From: Bacilli bacterium
Lineage (GTDB): Bacteria; Bacillota; Bacilli; Alicyclobacillales; SLC66
Length of the DNA: 47,074 nt
NCBI GenBank assembly: GCA_013044175.1
Contig: JABEUY010000141.1
Coordinates: forward strand, 1 to 47,074
Direction: 5' to 3'
Part shown: positions 18,469 through 28,088 of the stretch, in pieces
Numbering within the stretch: the stretch's first letter is position 1
Layout: each line of letters opens with the position of its first letter
The notes under the pieces: model-generated
The model's database searches: none
The model's input: the letters and a program-made list of their open reading frames with translations, nothing else
Told to the model about the DNA's origin: nothing
Translations under genes and position numbers: made by a program

Positions 18469-19926
18469 TTACGAAAGAAACTCCATACTTTCTTTTAACC
18501 GAAATAAGACTCTTTCACGGCCTAATAGGGTGACAGAACGCGGAAGATCGCGACCATGAAGTTGCCCCGTTACCGCTGCGCGAATCGGCATAAAGAGATC
18601 TTTGCCCTTTTTACCGGTTTCCTTTTGCACGGTTTGCAACAAGGCTTTGATCGCGGGTGCTGTGAAATCTTCAAGTGACGTTATTCCCTGTTCAAACGAC
18701 TCGATCACCGCGCGATGGTCGCCTTCTTTAAGCAAAGCAAGCGCATCTTGCTCATAAGGCGCTTTTTCTTCAAAAAACGTCTTACCTTGCGTCATGATCT
18801 GCGCCAAATGCGAGACTTGTTCTTGATAAAGCGCGATAAGCTCTATCACAAAGGCAGGATCTGCCAAGCAAGGACGCGTCTTTACATACGGCGAAAGGAT
18901 TTTTTCCATGATCGGTAAAAGCGAAGCAGGATCTTGCGCTTTAAGATAATGCGCATTTAACCAATCGAGTTTCACCGCATCAAAAAAAGCTCCACTTTTA
19001 TTGACGCGATCAAACGTGAATTGCTCAATCAGTTGCTCTTTGGTCAGTACTTCTTCCTCACCTTGCGGAGCGAAGCCAAGCAGGGCAAGAAAATTAAAGA
19101 TCGCCTCAGGCAAATAACCCATTTCACGATATTGATCGATAAATTGCACGATTGACTCATCACGCTTACTGAGTTTTTTTCCATTAGCGCCCAAAATTAA
19201 TGACACGTGACCAAACACCGGTAACGAAAAGCCTAAAGCACGATAGATCAGGATCTGACGTGGCGTATTAGAAAGATGCTCTTCCCCACGGATTACATGC
19301 GTGATCGCCATCAGATGATCATCGACCGTACAGGCAAAATTATACGTCGGAATACCATTGGATTTGACGATGACAAAATCACCACCAAAACTGCCTTCCT
19401 CAAATCGCATGTCCCCACGAATCAGATCGGTAAACACGATCGGCTCTTCATGCGCGACACGAAACCGTAAAGCAGGTTGTCGACCCTCTGCTTCGTACTG
19501 CGCTATCTGTTCAGCACGAAGATGCCGACATTTGCCTGAATACTGCGGCATACGACCTTCTTGCATCGCAAGATCGCGCTCACCCTGCAGTTCTTCATCG
19601 GAACAATAGCACGGATAAGCATGTCCCGTCGCCAGCAATTGCTCTTGATACTGCTGATAGATCGGCAGACGTTCTGTACAATAATAAGGACCATATTCCC
19701 CGCCGACCATCACACCTTCATCCCAGGTGATCCCTAACCAATGAAGATTATCCGCCATCTCTTTAGCCGCACCTTCAACGTGCCGTTCCAAATCCGTATC
19801 TTCAATGCGCAAAAGAAAAGTCCCTTGATGATGTTTTGCAAAAAGATAATTAAAAAGCGCTGTGCGCGCACCACCGATATGCAAATGGCCGGTAGGACTT
19901 GGCGCATAACGAACCCGAACTGTCAT
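18469..19926 (-). CDS. gltX: glutamyl-tRNA synthetase
   Basis: This 485-aa class I synthetase has the HIGH region YAPSPTGHLHIGGARTALFNYL near residues 7-28, a zinc-type CYC segment (HAYPCYCSDEEL), and KLSKR in GKKLSKRDES. It loads glutamate on tRNA-Glu, and in most Bacilli also on tRNA-Gln for later amidation. Start: ATG 19926, 8 bases after GGAAG. An in-frame codon 7 codons upstream overlaps the ribosome-binding region. It lies 23 bases downstream of ispF. Confidence 0.96.
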   Translation of the reverse strand: MTVRVRYAPSPTGHLHIGGARTALFNYLFAKHHQGTFLLRIEDTDLERHVEGAAKEMADNLHWLGITWDEGVMVGGEYGPYYCTERLPIYQQYQEQLLATGHAYPCYCSDEELQGERDLAMQEGRMPQYSGKCRHLRAEQIAQYEAEGRQPALRFRVAHEEPIVFTDLIRGDMRFEEGSFGGDFVIVKSNGIPTYNFACTVDDHLMAITHVIRGEEHLSNTPRQILIYRALGFSLPVFGHVSLILGANGKKLSKRDESIVQFIDQYREMGYLPEAIFNFLALLGFAPQGEEEVLTKEQLIEQFTFDRVNKSGAFFDAVKLDWLNAHYLKAQDPASLLPIMEKILSPYVKTRPCLADPAFVIELIALYQEQVSHLAQIMTQGKTFFEEKAPYEQDALALLKEGDHRAVIESFEQGITSLEDFTAPAIKALLQTVQKETGKKGKDLFMPIRAAVTGQLHGRDLPRSVTLLGRERVLFRLKESMEFLS

Positions 19927-19949
19927 CGAACTGACTTCCTCTCTCAAAA

Positions 19950-20429
19950 CTAACGATTGATCGGCTCAAGCAAGGCAACCGCTTGAGCCACGATCCCTTC
20001 TTCACGTCCGACAAAACCCAAGTGTTCCATCGTCGTCGCTTTAATGCTGACACAAGACGGCTCCACACGCATTGCTTGTGCCAATTTCGCGATCATCTGC
20101 GCTTTATAGGGAGCAAGACGCGGCTTTTGCGCCATCACCATCAAATCCACATTACCGACAACATAGCCATACTCTTGAAGTAACACCATGACATGCTCTA
20201 ACAAAAGCAAGCTCGAAATACCTTGATACTTGGGATCCGTATCCGGAAAATGATCGCCAATATCCCCAAGTGCAAGTGCACCTAATAGCGCATCCATCAG
20301 CGCATGAATCAAGACATCCGCATCGGAATGCCCTTCAAGACCGACATCACTTGGAATCGTCACGCCGCCTAATACGAGCGCACGGTTTTTCGCAAAGCGA
20401 TGCACATCAAAACCCAGACCTACCCTCAT
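19950..20429 (-). CDS. ispF: 2-C-methyl-D-erythritol 2,4-cyclodiphosphate synthase
   Basis: This 159-aa MEP-pathway enzyme cyclises CDP-ME-2-phosphate. Zinc ligands are visible as D8 and H10 (GFDVHRF) and H34 (LEGHSDADVLIHALMDALLGA). C-terminal motifs include SIKATTMEHLGFVGREEGI. ATG 20429 lies behind GGGAGGGGACAC, inside the 3' end of ispD (23-base overlap), implying translational coupling. The 12 extra upstream codons precede the ribosome-binding site. Confidence 0.95.
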   Translation of the reverse strand: MRVGLGFDVHRFAKNRALVLGGVTIPSDVGLEGHSDADVLIHALMDALLGALALGDIGDHFPDTDPKYQGISSLLLLEHVMVLLQEYGYVVGNVDLMVMAQKPRLAPYKAQMIAKLAQAMRVEPSCVSIKATTMEHLGFVGREEGIVAQAVALLEPINR

Positions 20430-21108
20430 GTGTCCCCTCCCACAGTGCGATAAATAGCGCATCATCCGGTTCCGTGATTTTTACATTGAGTGAAGCGCCA
20501 CGAACGACATGTACCTGATGACCGATCTGGCGAAGCAGATACGTATCATCCGTCGAACGATAGCCTTCTTCACGTGCAACTTCGTGCGCTTCGCTAAGCC
20601 AAGTTCGAGTAAATACTTGTGGCGTCTGCACCTGCCAGACACCATCTCGATTTTTCGTTTCCAGTAAGGCTTCGTCTTGATCCACGACCACCAGCGTATC
20701 GCGGACGGGTGAAGCGAGCGTCGCCGCACCCGTCTCACGCGCTTTTGTGATCACATTGGCGATATCCTTCTCTTGAAAAAACGGTCTTGCTGCATCATGC
20801 ACGGCAACAAGTTGTCGCGTCGCAAGCGCCAAACCGCGCGCAACGGAAGCTTGTCGATCTTCACCGCCAATCGCAAGGCGACAACGCGCTGAATCAATGC
20901 CGTATGTAGCAAGAGCTTCTTCCGTAGCAAGCCGTTCTTTTTCATGGACGACAAGAATGCAAGAATCGAAACCCATCGCCAAAAAACGCAACAGCGTATG
21001 CACGAACATCGGTTTTTCTCCGATCAACATCCATTGCTTTTTGACAGCAAGTTGCATCCTTGAGCCTGTCCCTGCTGCCATCAGAATCAGATCGACATCG
21101 GTATACAC
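20407..21108 (-). CDS. ispD: 2-C-methyl-D-erythritol 4-phosphate cytidylyltransferase
   Basis: This 233-aa nucleotidyltransferase shows LILMAAGTGSRMQLAVKKQWMLIGEKPMFVHTL at the N-terminus (CTP-binding Gly-rich loop), HDAARPF and a C-terminal NVKITEPDD. It makes CDP-methylerythritol in isoprenoid synthesis. GTG at 21108 has GGAGAGAG 9 bases upstream and starts just after the yacL stop. The upstream ATG-like start would overlap yacL and lacks a ribosome-binding site. Confidence 0.94.
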   Translation of the reverse strand: MYTDVDLILMAAGTGSRMQLAVKKQWMLIGEKPMFVHTLLRFLAMGFDSCILVVHEKERLATEEALATYGIDSARCRLAIGGEDRQASVARGLALATRQLVAVHDAARPFFQEKDIANVITKARETGAATLASPVRDTLVVVDQDEALLETKNRDGVWQVQTPQVFTRTWLSEAHEVAREEGYRSTDDTYLLRQIGHQVHVVRGASLNVKITEPDDALFIALWEGTHEGRSGF

Positions 21109-21109
21109 G

Positions 21110-22207
21110 TTATAACGCTCTCTCCAATGCTTTCGGTTTACCAAAGATCATGCGACCAGCCGATGTCTGCAATACACTCGTGACGATCACTTCGATACGA
21201 TGGCCGATATGTTCACGTCCACCTTCAATCACGATCATCGTGCCATCGTCAAGATACGCAATGCCTTGCCCGAATTCTTTACCATCTTTAATAACATTGA
21301 CCATCAAAACTTCACCCGGTAAGACAACCGGCTTTACCGCATTGGCAAGATCGTTGATATTAAGCACATCAACACCTTGTAACTCACACACTTTGTTGAG
21401 ATTAAAATCGTTGGTGACCACTTTACCGTCGATGTTTTTGGCAAGGCGCACGAGTTTACTATCGACTTCTGCGATATCATCAAAGTCGATTTCGAGCACC
21501 TGAACTTTAACCTTGAGCTCTTTTTGGATACGATTTAAGATGTCGAGACCTCGTCGACCGCGATTGCGCTTTAAGACATCGGAGCTATCTGCGATATGCT
21601 GTAACTCTTCAAGTACAAACGATGGAATCACGATCACCCCATCGAGAAAACCTGTCTGAACGATATCCGCGATGCGACCGTCGATGATGACACTTGTATC
21701 GAGAATCTTCGCATCACCCACTTTTTTCTCCATAGCGGCAGAAGCTTTGCCCGATCGGTCCTTCTCCCGATCTTTACTGCGAGCAAGTAGCCCCGGGATA
21801 AAGGAAAAGATCTCTTCGCGACGCGAAAAAAAGATACGGAATCCGAGATAAGCGAGCAATATCGACGCAAAAAACTGCACGTAAATCCCGACAACAGGGA
21901 TCGAACCAATCGCAGGCGTCAATAAAAACGCGATAAAAAGACCCAAAACGAAACCGATCACACCGGACACAAGGTCGACCAATGGCGTCTTAATCAATCG
22001 ATCTTCGAGCCAACGAAACCACATGACAAACGGCGAGGAGAAAAGGGCAGCGATCGCCAAAGCTATCATCCCGCCGAGGATAGCCGTCACGATTTTGTCC
22101 CAAGAGAATAAAGGTAGATGTATGAGTTCAAAAATCCGTTCACCGTACTGCCAGCCAAGCGTTACACCAACAACCAAAAAGAAAAGCTGAAAGATTCTTT
22201 TGACCAT
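21110..22207 (-). CDS. membrane PIN-TRAM domain protein, YacL family
   Basis: This 365-aa protein has about four N-terminal transmembrane segments (residues 1-130). A PIN nuclease-like domain follows (KILDTSVIIDGRIADIVQTGFL, later KVVTNDFNLNKVC), then a C-terminal TRAM domain (VLPGEVLMVNVIKDGKEFGQGIAYLDDGTMIVIEGG). It occurs next to ispD and disA in most Bacilli. A nuclease role is inferred from the acidic PIN residues and is not proven for the family. ATG 22207 follows GGAGGTGAAAAAGGA. Confidence 0.92.
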   Translation of the reverse strand: MVKRIFQLFFLVVGVTLGWQYGERIFELIHLPLFSWDKIVTAILGGMIALAIAALFSSPFVMWFRWLEDRLIKTPLVDLVSGVIGFVLGLFIAFLLTPAIGSIPVVGIYVQFFASILLAYLGFRIFFSRREEIFSFIPGLLARSKDREKDRSGKASAAMEKKVGDAKILDTSVIIDGRIADIVQTGFLDGVIVIPSFVLEELQHIADSSDVLKRNRGRRGLDILNRIQKELKVKVQVLEIDFDDIAEVDSKLVRLAKNIDGKVVTNDFNLNKVCELQGVDVLNINDLANAVKPVVLPGEVLMVNVIKDGKEFGQGIAYLDDGTMIVIEGGREHIGHRIEVIVTSVLQTSAGRMIFGKPKALERAL

Positions 22208-22271
22208 TCCTTTTTCACCTCCAATACGCTAGTATCGACAAAAAATCCCTGGATTAAACCAGATCAGCATA

Positions 22272-22300
22272 AGCGTACCATGGAAAACATAGTCGGTCAA
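22272..22300 (-). promoter_or_regulatory. possible promoter upstream of yacL
   Basis: TTGACC (22300-22295), 17 bases, then TACGCT (22277-22272) on the minus strand, in the 109-bp gap after pssA. The -10 is poor. The short CTGG/CCAG hairpin just downstream is too weak to call. Confidence 0.35.
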
Positions 22301-22316
22301 ACACATCAATATACCT

Positions 22317-23072
22317 TTATCGTTTCACAGGATGCAAGTCAAATTCTACGTGATTTTTGTGAAAATGGCGCCATAGTGGCGAGAAAACCGCGCGCAAAAC
22401 ACCATAAGCAGCATACCCCAGTAATAACACCATGAGCACTAAGGGCACTAACCTTAGATAGAGAAGGAATAATGCAACCAAACCCACGAATACAAATCCA
22501 GTCAAACCTATCGTTATCATCGACCAACGCTTTGCCATAACGATGCGATTCACCTTCGGATAAGGAAAGGAACTCACCATCAAACCGCTGAGCAAAAGAC
22601 TCATCAAGGGCAATCCCCAACTCGGAATATACGAGCTAGACAACACGTAAGTAGCGACAAGCGAACCGGCCGCTGTGATCGGTATACCGGTAAAATAAAT
22701 GGACGAAGGTGCTTGCACGGTAAAACGCGCTAGACGAAAAGCACCGCAAAGCACATAGAGTACCGCAAACAAGACACGGTATGAACTCCAAGCTAACGGT
22801 AGCGCATGAAGCAGGAGGAAAGCTGGAGCCAGACCGAAGGTGACGAGATCAGCGAGCGAATCCAATTGTTTACCGAAAGCACTCTCTGCGTGTAAAAGAC
22901 GAGCCAGTTTACCATCGAGCCCGTCGGCGATCATCCCGACAAGGATCAACCAAGCGGCTACCACCATATCGTGGCGATTGATCGCAATCAGCGCGATCAC
23001 GCCAAGAATCAGATTGCAAAGCGTAATCAGACTAGGCAACCAAGGCTTACTTTGTTGATACAGCGATGACAT
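22317..23072 (-). CDS. pssA: CDP-diacylglycerol-serine O-phosphatidyltransferase
   Basis: This 251-aa integral membrane protein has the CDP-alcohol phosphatidyltransferase motif DG-x2-AR-x8-G-x3-D-x3-D (D53...D71-D75 region: DGKLARLLHAESAFGKQLDSLAD) and about seven hydrophobic segments. It would make phosphatidylserine, precursor of phosphatidylethanolamine. The PssA assignment over other CDP-alcohol transferases is by overall resemblance and the GxFRLARF segment. ATG 23072 overlaps the disA stop (TGATG). A TTG one codon earlier has slightly better spacing from GGAG, so the start is uncertain by one codon. Confidence 0.85.
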   Translation of the reverse strand: MSSLYQQSKPWLPSLITLCNLILGVIALIAINRHDMVVAAWLILVGMIADGLDGKLARLLHAESAFGKQLDSLADLVTFGLAPAFLLLHALPLAWSSYRVLFAVLYVLCGAFRLARFTVQAPSSIYFTGIPITAAGSLVATYVLSSSYIPSWGLPLMSLLLSGLMVSSFPYPKVNRIVMAKRWSMITIGLTGFVFVGLVALFLLYLRLVPLVLMVLLLGYAAYGVLRAVFSPLWRHFHKNHVEFDLHPVKR

Positions 23073-24157
23073 CAAAGATTACGCTCCAGCAAGACTTGTT
23101 CATGCATACGCTTAAGACCATCTTTAATCGACCGTGCACGCACGAGACCGATCCCTTCCACTTCGTCCAACTCTTCGACACTCGCCGACACGATACGTCC
23201 GAGCGTCGGAAATTCTTCCGCTAGATTCTCGATGACCGGTTGCGGTAAACGTGGGATCTTATGCAAAATGCGATAGCCGCGAGACGCGACCGACGTTTCA
23301 CCGAGATTGGGTGTATTTTCATAGCCCAGCACACGAGCGATCGTGGGACCATGGATCAACTCTTCCGAATCCAACTGATGCATCTCCGTCAAAATCTGAT
23401 GTGGCGTGAGCGTGTGTCCCGTCGCCGAATAATCCTTGACAAGCAGATACGCCTCCTCATCGACCTTGGCGACCAATTCATCAAGTTGCATCGCAATCAA
23501 ACGACCTTCTGTACCAAGCTCCGTGATATAGCGCTTGATCTCCGCGCGAATACGCAGCACCATCTCAAAACGCTGAAGCACATTCACCACATCTTGCAGC
23601 GTCACCAGTTCATCCATCTCAAGCGCCGAAAGACTTGCCAGCGCCCCGTCAAGAACCGACTTATAACGTTCAAGCGTTTGAATCGCCTGATTCGCTTTCG
23701 TGACAATACCACTGAGATCTTTAAGGGCATACCGTACATTGCCTTGATACAATGTGATCACATTACGCCGTTGCGATACGCAGACGACAAGATGTCCCGT
23801 CTGCTTTGCCATGCGTTCTGCCGTACGATGTCTCGTCCCTGTCTCATGCGTCTCAATCATGTGATCGGGATTCAACTGCGTATTGGCATACAGAATTTTT
23901 TTGGCATCTTCGCTTAAGATGATCGCGCCATCCATCTTCGCCAATTCATAAAGACCTGATGGCGTGAACTCACAGTTGATCGCAAAACCACCGTCGATCA
24001 AAGGCGCGATCTCTTCATTAAAGCCAAAGACGATTAACCCACCCGTATTGGCACGAAGAACATTGTCCACACCTTCACGTATCGGCGTACCTGGCGCGAT
24101 CATCTTTAGGACTTTCATCAAAATCGCTTCGCGCTTGACATCTTCTTTTTCTCTCAC
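23072..24157 (-). CDS. disA: diadenylate cyclase, DNA-integrity scanning protein DisA
   Basis: This 361-aa protein makes the second messenger c-di-AMP. The DAC domain (residues 1-145) has DGA at 76-78 and RHRT at 109-112, the catalytic motifs. A helical linker follows, and the C-terminal helix-hairpin-helix region (LGRIVSASVEELDEVEGIGLVRARSIKDGL) binds branched DNA. The start is GTG 24157, 7 bases after AGGGAGG, one base past the radA stop, so the two are translationally linked. In B. subtilis RadA also modulates DisA. Confidence 0.97.
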   Translation of the reverse strand: MREKEDVKREAILMKVLKMIAPGTPIREGVDNVLRANTGGLIVFGFNEEIAPLIDGGFAINCEFTPSGLYELAKMDGAIILSEDAKKILYANTQLNPDHMIETHETGTRHRTAERMAKQTGHLVVCVSQRRNVITLYQGNVRYALKDLSGIVTKANQAIQTLERYKSVLDGALASLSALEMDELVTLQDVVNVLQRFEMVLRIRAEIKRYITELGTEGRLIAMQLDELVAKVDEEAYLLVKDYSATGHTLTPHQILTEMHQLDSEELIHGPTIARVLGYENTPNLGETSVASRGYRILHKIPRLPQPVIENLAEEFPTLGRIVSASVEELDEVEGIGLVRARSIKDGLKRMHEQVLLERNL

Positions 24158-24158
24158 G

Positions 24159-25523
24159 CTAATTCCTCCCTAATGTGGCCGCAATCGCTTCTTGCAATGT
24201 CGCCACACCAACCACCTCGATACCTTTACCATCCAGACTTTTCGAAAGATTACTCACGGGCGCAATCATGCGCACAAAGCCCAGCTTTTTCGCCTCCGAT
24301 AACCTCGCGTCGAGGCGTGCGATCGCACGTACTTCTCCCGTCAGGCCGACTTCTCCGGCAAAAACAGTTCCCGTCGCCACGGCGTGATCGCGAAAACTCG
24401 ACGCGATTGCCACCGCAACACCCAGATCGACAGCTGGCTCATCGATTTTAAGCCCACCTGCCACGTTGACATACGCATCAAAATTTTGTAGATAAAGCCC
24501 TACCCGCTTTTCAAGCACCGCCATCAACAGCGTTACGCGATTATAATCAAGACCTGACGCCATTCTACGCGGCGAAGGGAAATGCGTCGGCGACACGAGC
24601 GCTTGAATCTCGACGAGCACAGGACGCGACCCTTCCAAACTCGCCACGACCGTTGAGCCTGGTGTTGCGATCGAGCGCTCCGCCAAAAACATCGCCGAAG
24701 GGCTTAACACATCGCACAAACCATCGGAACGCATATCGAACACGCCGATTTCATCAGCCGAACCAAAACGGTTTTTGACCGCACGAAGAACGCGATAGCG
24801 ATGATGACGATCTCCTTCAAAGTATAAAACAGCATCGACCATATGTTCGAGCAGCCGTGGTCCTGCTATCGCTCCGTCTTTGGTCACATGCCCGACGATA
24901 CAAATCGCAATCGACAACTCCTTGGCGATCGTCAACAGACGCATCGTACAAGTTCTTACTTGTTGGATACTACCTGGCGCAGACGGCAACTCAGCCGCAT
25001 ACATCGTCTGAATCGAATCGATGACGACAAATAACGGACGTAGACGCTTAACCTGTTTCTCAATCTGATCGATCGACGTATCGGCTAAGACATAGAGTCC
25101 ATCGTGCAAAGACCCAATGCGCATCGCACGCAGCTTCACTTGCTGCATCGATTCTTCACCCGTCACATACAGCACCGTATGATCCGTCTGTGAAATTTTA
25201 TGCGCCGTCTGTAAAAGCAATGTCGATTTGCCAATGCCGGGATCACCGCCGACAAGAAACAATTCCCCAGGCAAGATGCCACCGCCAAGTACGCGATTAA
25301 ATTCTTCACTGCCTGATGAAAAGCGCGGTTCTTTTTTAAGCACAATCTGATTGAGTTGCATCGGTTCACGCGCTGCCCCATCGAGCGTCGGCACAGGTTC
25401 TGATTGGGTGACCACTTCTTCGATCATCGTGCCATATTCACCACAAGAAGGGCAACGTCCTAACCACTTAACACTTTCAGCGCCACATTCCTGACAAACA
25501 TAATGCGTTTTGACTTTTTTCAT
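24159..25523 (-). CDS. radA: DNA repair protein RadA
   Basis: This 454-aa branch-migration helicase has a C4 zinc finger at C10/C13/C24/C27, Walker A GDPGIGKST at 93-101, the RadA-specific KNRFG motif (VKNRFGSADEIGVF) and a C-terminal Lon protease-like domain (ASGLDYNRV, DLGVAVAIASS). It acts in recombination repair. ATG 25523 follows TTGGAGTTATT; the 29 upstream codons of the longer frame carry no family sequence. It sits after the clpC terminator, so a separate weak promoter is probable, perhaps using TATATT near 25535. Confidence 0.96.
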   Translation of the reverse strand: MKKVKTHYVCQECGAESVKWLGRCPSCGEYGTMIEEVVTQSEPVPTLDGAAREPMQLNQIVLKKEPRFSSGSEEFNRVLGGGILPGELFLVGGDPGIGKSTLLLQTAHKISQTDHTVLYVTGEESMQQVKLRAMRIGSLHDGLYVLADTSIDQIEKQVKRLRPLFVVIDSIQTMYAAELPSAPGSIQQVRTCTMRLLTIAKELSIAICIVGHVTKDGAIAGPRLLEHMVDAVLYFEGDRHHRYRVLRAVKNRFGSADEIGVFDMRSDGLCDVLSPSAMFLAERSIATPGSTVVASLEGSRPVLVEIQALVSPTHFPSPRRMASGLDYNRVTLLMAVLEKRVGLYLQNFDAYVNVAGGLKIDEPAVDLGVAVAIASSFRDHAVATGTVFAGEVGLTGEVRAIARLDARLSEAKKLGFVRMIAPVSNLSKSLDGKGIEVVGVATLQEAIAATLGRN

Positions 25524-25566
25524 AATAACTCCAATATACCGCGAATATACAGGATAATCTAGGTCG

Positions 25567-25604
25567 AAAAACGACAACAACGACGCCCGGCTATGCGGAC
25601 GTCG
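25567..25604 (-). terminator. rho-independent terminator of the ctsR-clpC operon
   Basis: CGACGTCCG and CGGGCGTCG arms (25604-25596 and 25589-25581) form a 9-bp stem with one T-G pair. They are followed on the minus strand by TTGTTGTCGTTTTT. It lies 26 bases past the clpC stop. Confidence 0.82.
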
Positions 25605-25630
25605 CGCCATCGTTCTTACGATAAAACCGA

Positions 25631-28066
25631 TCAGACACTCGTCGTTTGCTCTTTACGCGTGACGGTGAGTCCTTCCCCTTCATGAACATCGATCGCAACA
25701 TGATCACCGCGATTGATTTCGCCGCTGAGTAACGCTTCCGACAAGCGATCTTCGATATGGCGCTGAATCGCACGTTTGAGTGGGCGAGCACCATATTGTG
25801 GATCGAAGCCTTCTTTGGCGAGAAACGCTTTGGCACCATCGCTGAGCGTGAAGTGCAAGCCGTATTCGTCAAGACGTTTTTTCAAATCAAGCGCCAGCAG
25901 ATCGACGATTTGCGAAATCTCCCCTTCAGAAAGCGGATGAAAGACGATCAAATCATCCACGCGATTGAGAAATTCAGGACGGAAGGTGCGACGCAGTTCT
26001 TCCATGATGCGCCCTTTCATGTCGTTATACGCCGAGTCTTGACCACTAGTAAAGCCAAGTGGGCCGCCTTTTTTGATTTCTTGCGCACCGACGTTACTCG
26101 TCATGATGATCACCGTATTGCGAAAATCGACCGTTCGACCTTTGCCATCCGTCAAGCGCCCATCATCGAGCACTTGCAAAAGAATGTTGAACACTTCAGG
26201 GTGCGCTTTTTCCACTTCATCAAGCAAGATGACTGAATAAGGTTTACGCCGCACGCGTTCCGTCAATTGACCGCCCTCATCATACCCGACATAACCAGGA
26301 GGCGAACCGACAAGGCGTGAAGTCGTATGGCGTTCCATGTATTCCGACATATCGATACGAATGATCGCATCTTCGTCGCCGAACATCGATTCAGCAAGTG
26401 CTCTTGCGAGTTCCGTCTTACCAACGCCTGTCGGTCCTAAGAAGATAAACGACCCAATCGGACGCTTCGGATCTTTCAGCCCTGCGCGAGCACGGCGAAT
26501 CGCACGCGATACCGCACTAATCGCTTCCTCTTGCCCGACGACACGTTCATGAAGCAATTGCTCCATGTTCAGCAGTCGGCTCGATTCCGCTTGCGCCAAT
26601 TTCTTCACCGGCACGCCTGTCCAACTCGATACGATTTCTGCAATATCATCTTCGGTAACCGAGACATCATGCGAATCCTGACGCTGTTGCCATTCCATAC
26701 GACGACGCTCCAAGTCATCGCGCAATTGTTGCTCATGATCACGCAACGTCGCTGCCGTCTCAAAATCCTGCGCCTGAATCGCCGAATCTTTCTCCGAGCG
26801 CACTTCATCGAGCTTAACTTCCAATTCTTTAAGATTCGGCGGCGCTGTGTACGTACGTAACCGCACGCGCGATGCCGCTTCGTCGATCAAATCAATCGCT
26901 TTATCGGGCAAAAAACGGTCGGTGATATACCGATCAGACATACGTACCGCTGCCGTCACCGCTTCATCCGTAATCGTCACGCGGTGATGCGCCTCATAAC
27001 GATCACGTAAACCAAACAGGATCTGTACCGCTTCATCGGGTGATGGTTGATCGACTTTAATCGGTTGAAAACGCCGTTCAAGCGCAGCGTCTTTCTCAAT
27101 GTGTTTGCGGTATTCATCAAGCGTCGTGGCGCCGATGCACTGCAATTCACCGCGCGCAAGAGCCGGTTTTAAGATGTTCGATGCATCGATAGCACCTTCC
27201 GCACCACCAGCACCGATTAGCGTATGCAATTCATCGATAAATAAGATCACATTGCCGGCATTGCGGATTTCATCCATAATCTTCTTTAAGCGATCTTCGA
27301 ATTCGCCACGATACTTCGTACCAGCGACCACCGTTCCCATGTCAAGCACCATCACGCGTTTACTGCGAAGAATTTCAGGGATTTCATTCGTGACGATGCG
27401 TTGGGCAAGACCTTCGGCAATCGCCGTTTTGCCGACGCCAGGTTCACCAATCAAGACGGGATTGTTCTTAGTACGACGGGAAAGCACTTGAATAACGCGT
27501 TCGATTTCATTGGCGCGTCCAATGACCGGATCGAGTTTCGAATCGCGGGCAAGCGCCGTCAGATCGCGCGCGAGGCTATCGAGAGTCGGCGTACTTGCCG
27601 ACTGAGTGCTATCCGAACTGGTCTCTGTCGTATCGCTACCAAGGAGTTGCAACACCTGTTGTCTCGCCTTACTCAAACTGACGCCAAGATTGCTCAAGAC
27701 GCGCGCCGCAATGCCTTCGCCTTCACGAATCAAGCCCAGTAAGATGTGCTCGGTACCGATGTAGTTATGACCGAGTTTACGCGCTTCATCCATGGAAAGT
27801 TCGATCACCTTTTTGGCACGCGGCGTATACGTCGTACCCGTCGTATTGCCCGGACCTTGACCGATAATCTTCTCCACTTCACGTTGAATTTTTTCCGTCG
27901 ATAAGCCAAGACTTAACAAGGCTTTCGCTGCAATGCCTTCGCCTTCTTTGACCAGACCAAGGAGGATATGTTCGGTGCCGACACCCGGATGACCGAGGCG
28001 TACCGCTTCTTCATGTGCTAAAGTAAGTACCTTTTGAGCACGTTCTGTAAATCGATTAAATAACAT
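25631..28066 (-). CDS. clpC: ATP-dependent Clp protease ATPase subunit ClpC
   Basis: This 811-aa Hsp100 unfoldase works with ClpP and takes arginine-phosphorylated substrates marked by McsB. Order: two N-terminal Clp repeats (1-140), AAA1 with Walker A GEPGVGKT (207-214) and IDEL, the middle domain (about 410-470) with a UVR-like stretch, and AAA2 with GPTGVGKT (544-551). GFTSGQ is a candidate ClpP-contact region, and the C-terminal D2 small domain follows. ATG 28066 lies 22 bases after mcsB. It is the last gene of the CtsR-controlled operon. Confidence 0.97.
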   Translation of the reverse strand: MLFNRFTERAQKVLTLAHEEAVRLGHPGVGTEHILLGLVKEGEGIAAKALLSLGLSTEKIQREVEKIIGQGPGNTTGTTYTPRAKKVIELSMDEARKLGHNYIGTEHILLGLIREGEGIAARVLSNLGVSLSKARQQVLQLLGSDTTETSSDSTQSASTPTLDSLARDLTALARDSKLDPVIGRANEIERVIQVLSRRTKNNPVLIGEPGVGKTAIAEGLAQRIVTNEIPEILRSKRVMVLDMGTVVAGTKYRGEFEDRLKKIMDEIRNAGNVILFIDELHTLIGAGGAEGAIDASNILKPALARGELQCIGATTLDEYRKHIEKDAALERRFQPIKVDQPSPDEAVQILFGLRDRYEAHHRVTITDEAVTAAVRMSDRYITDRFLPDKAIDLIDEAASRVRLRTYTAPPNLKELEVKLDEVRSEKDSAIQAQDFETAATLRDHEQQLRDDLERRRMEWQQRQDSHDVSVTEDDIAEIVSSWTGVPVKKLAQAESSRLLNMEQLLHERVVGQEEAISAVSRAIRRARAGLKDPKRPIGSFIFLGPTGVGKTELARALAESMFGDEDAIIRIDMSEYMERHTTSRLVGSPPGYVGYDEGGQLTERVRRKPYSVILLDEVEKAHPEVFNILLQVLDDGRLTDGKGRTVDFRNTVIIMTSNVGAQEIKKGGPLGFTSGQDSAYNDMKGRIMEELRRTFRPEFLNRVDDLIVFHPLSEGEISQIVDLLALDLKKRLDEYGLHFTLSDGAKAFLAKEGFDPQYGARPLKRAIQRHIEDRLSEALLSGEINRGDHVAIDVHEGEGLTVTRKEQTTSV

Positions 28067-28088
28067 GACGATCCCTCACTTTGCTTCC

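Noticed and set aside
22240-22262. CTGG/CCAG hairpin followed by a T-run upstream of yacL
   Set aside because: The stem is only 4-5 bp, too weak to call a terminator.
23261-23917. 218-codon plus-strand open frame
   Set aside because: Antisense to disA, with composition typical of a complement frame (His, Arg and Ile-rich) and no recognisable motif.
10018-24327. GCGATCGC octamers (10018-10025, 22050-22057, 24320-24327), recalling the cyanobacterial HIP1 repeat
   Set aside because: Only three copies were noticed; ATC-GAT-CGC codon use explains them and there is no regular spacing.
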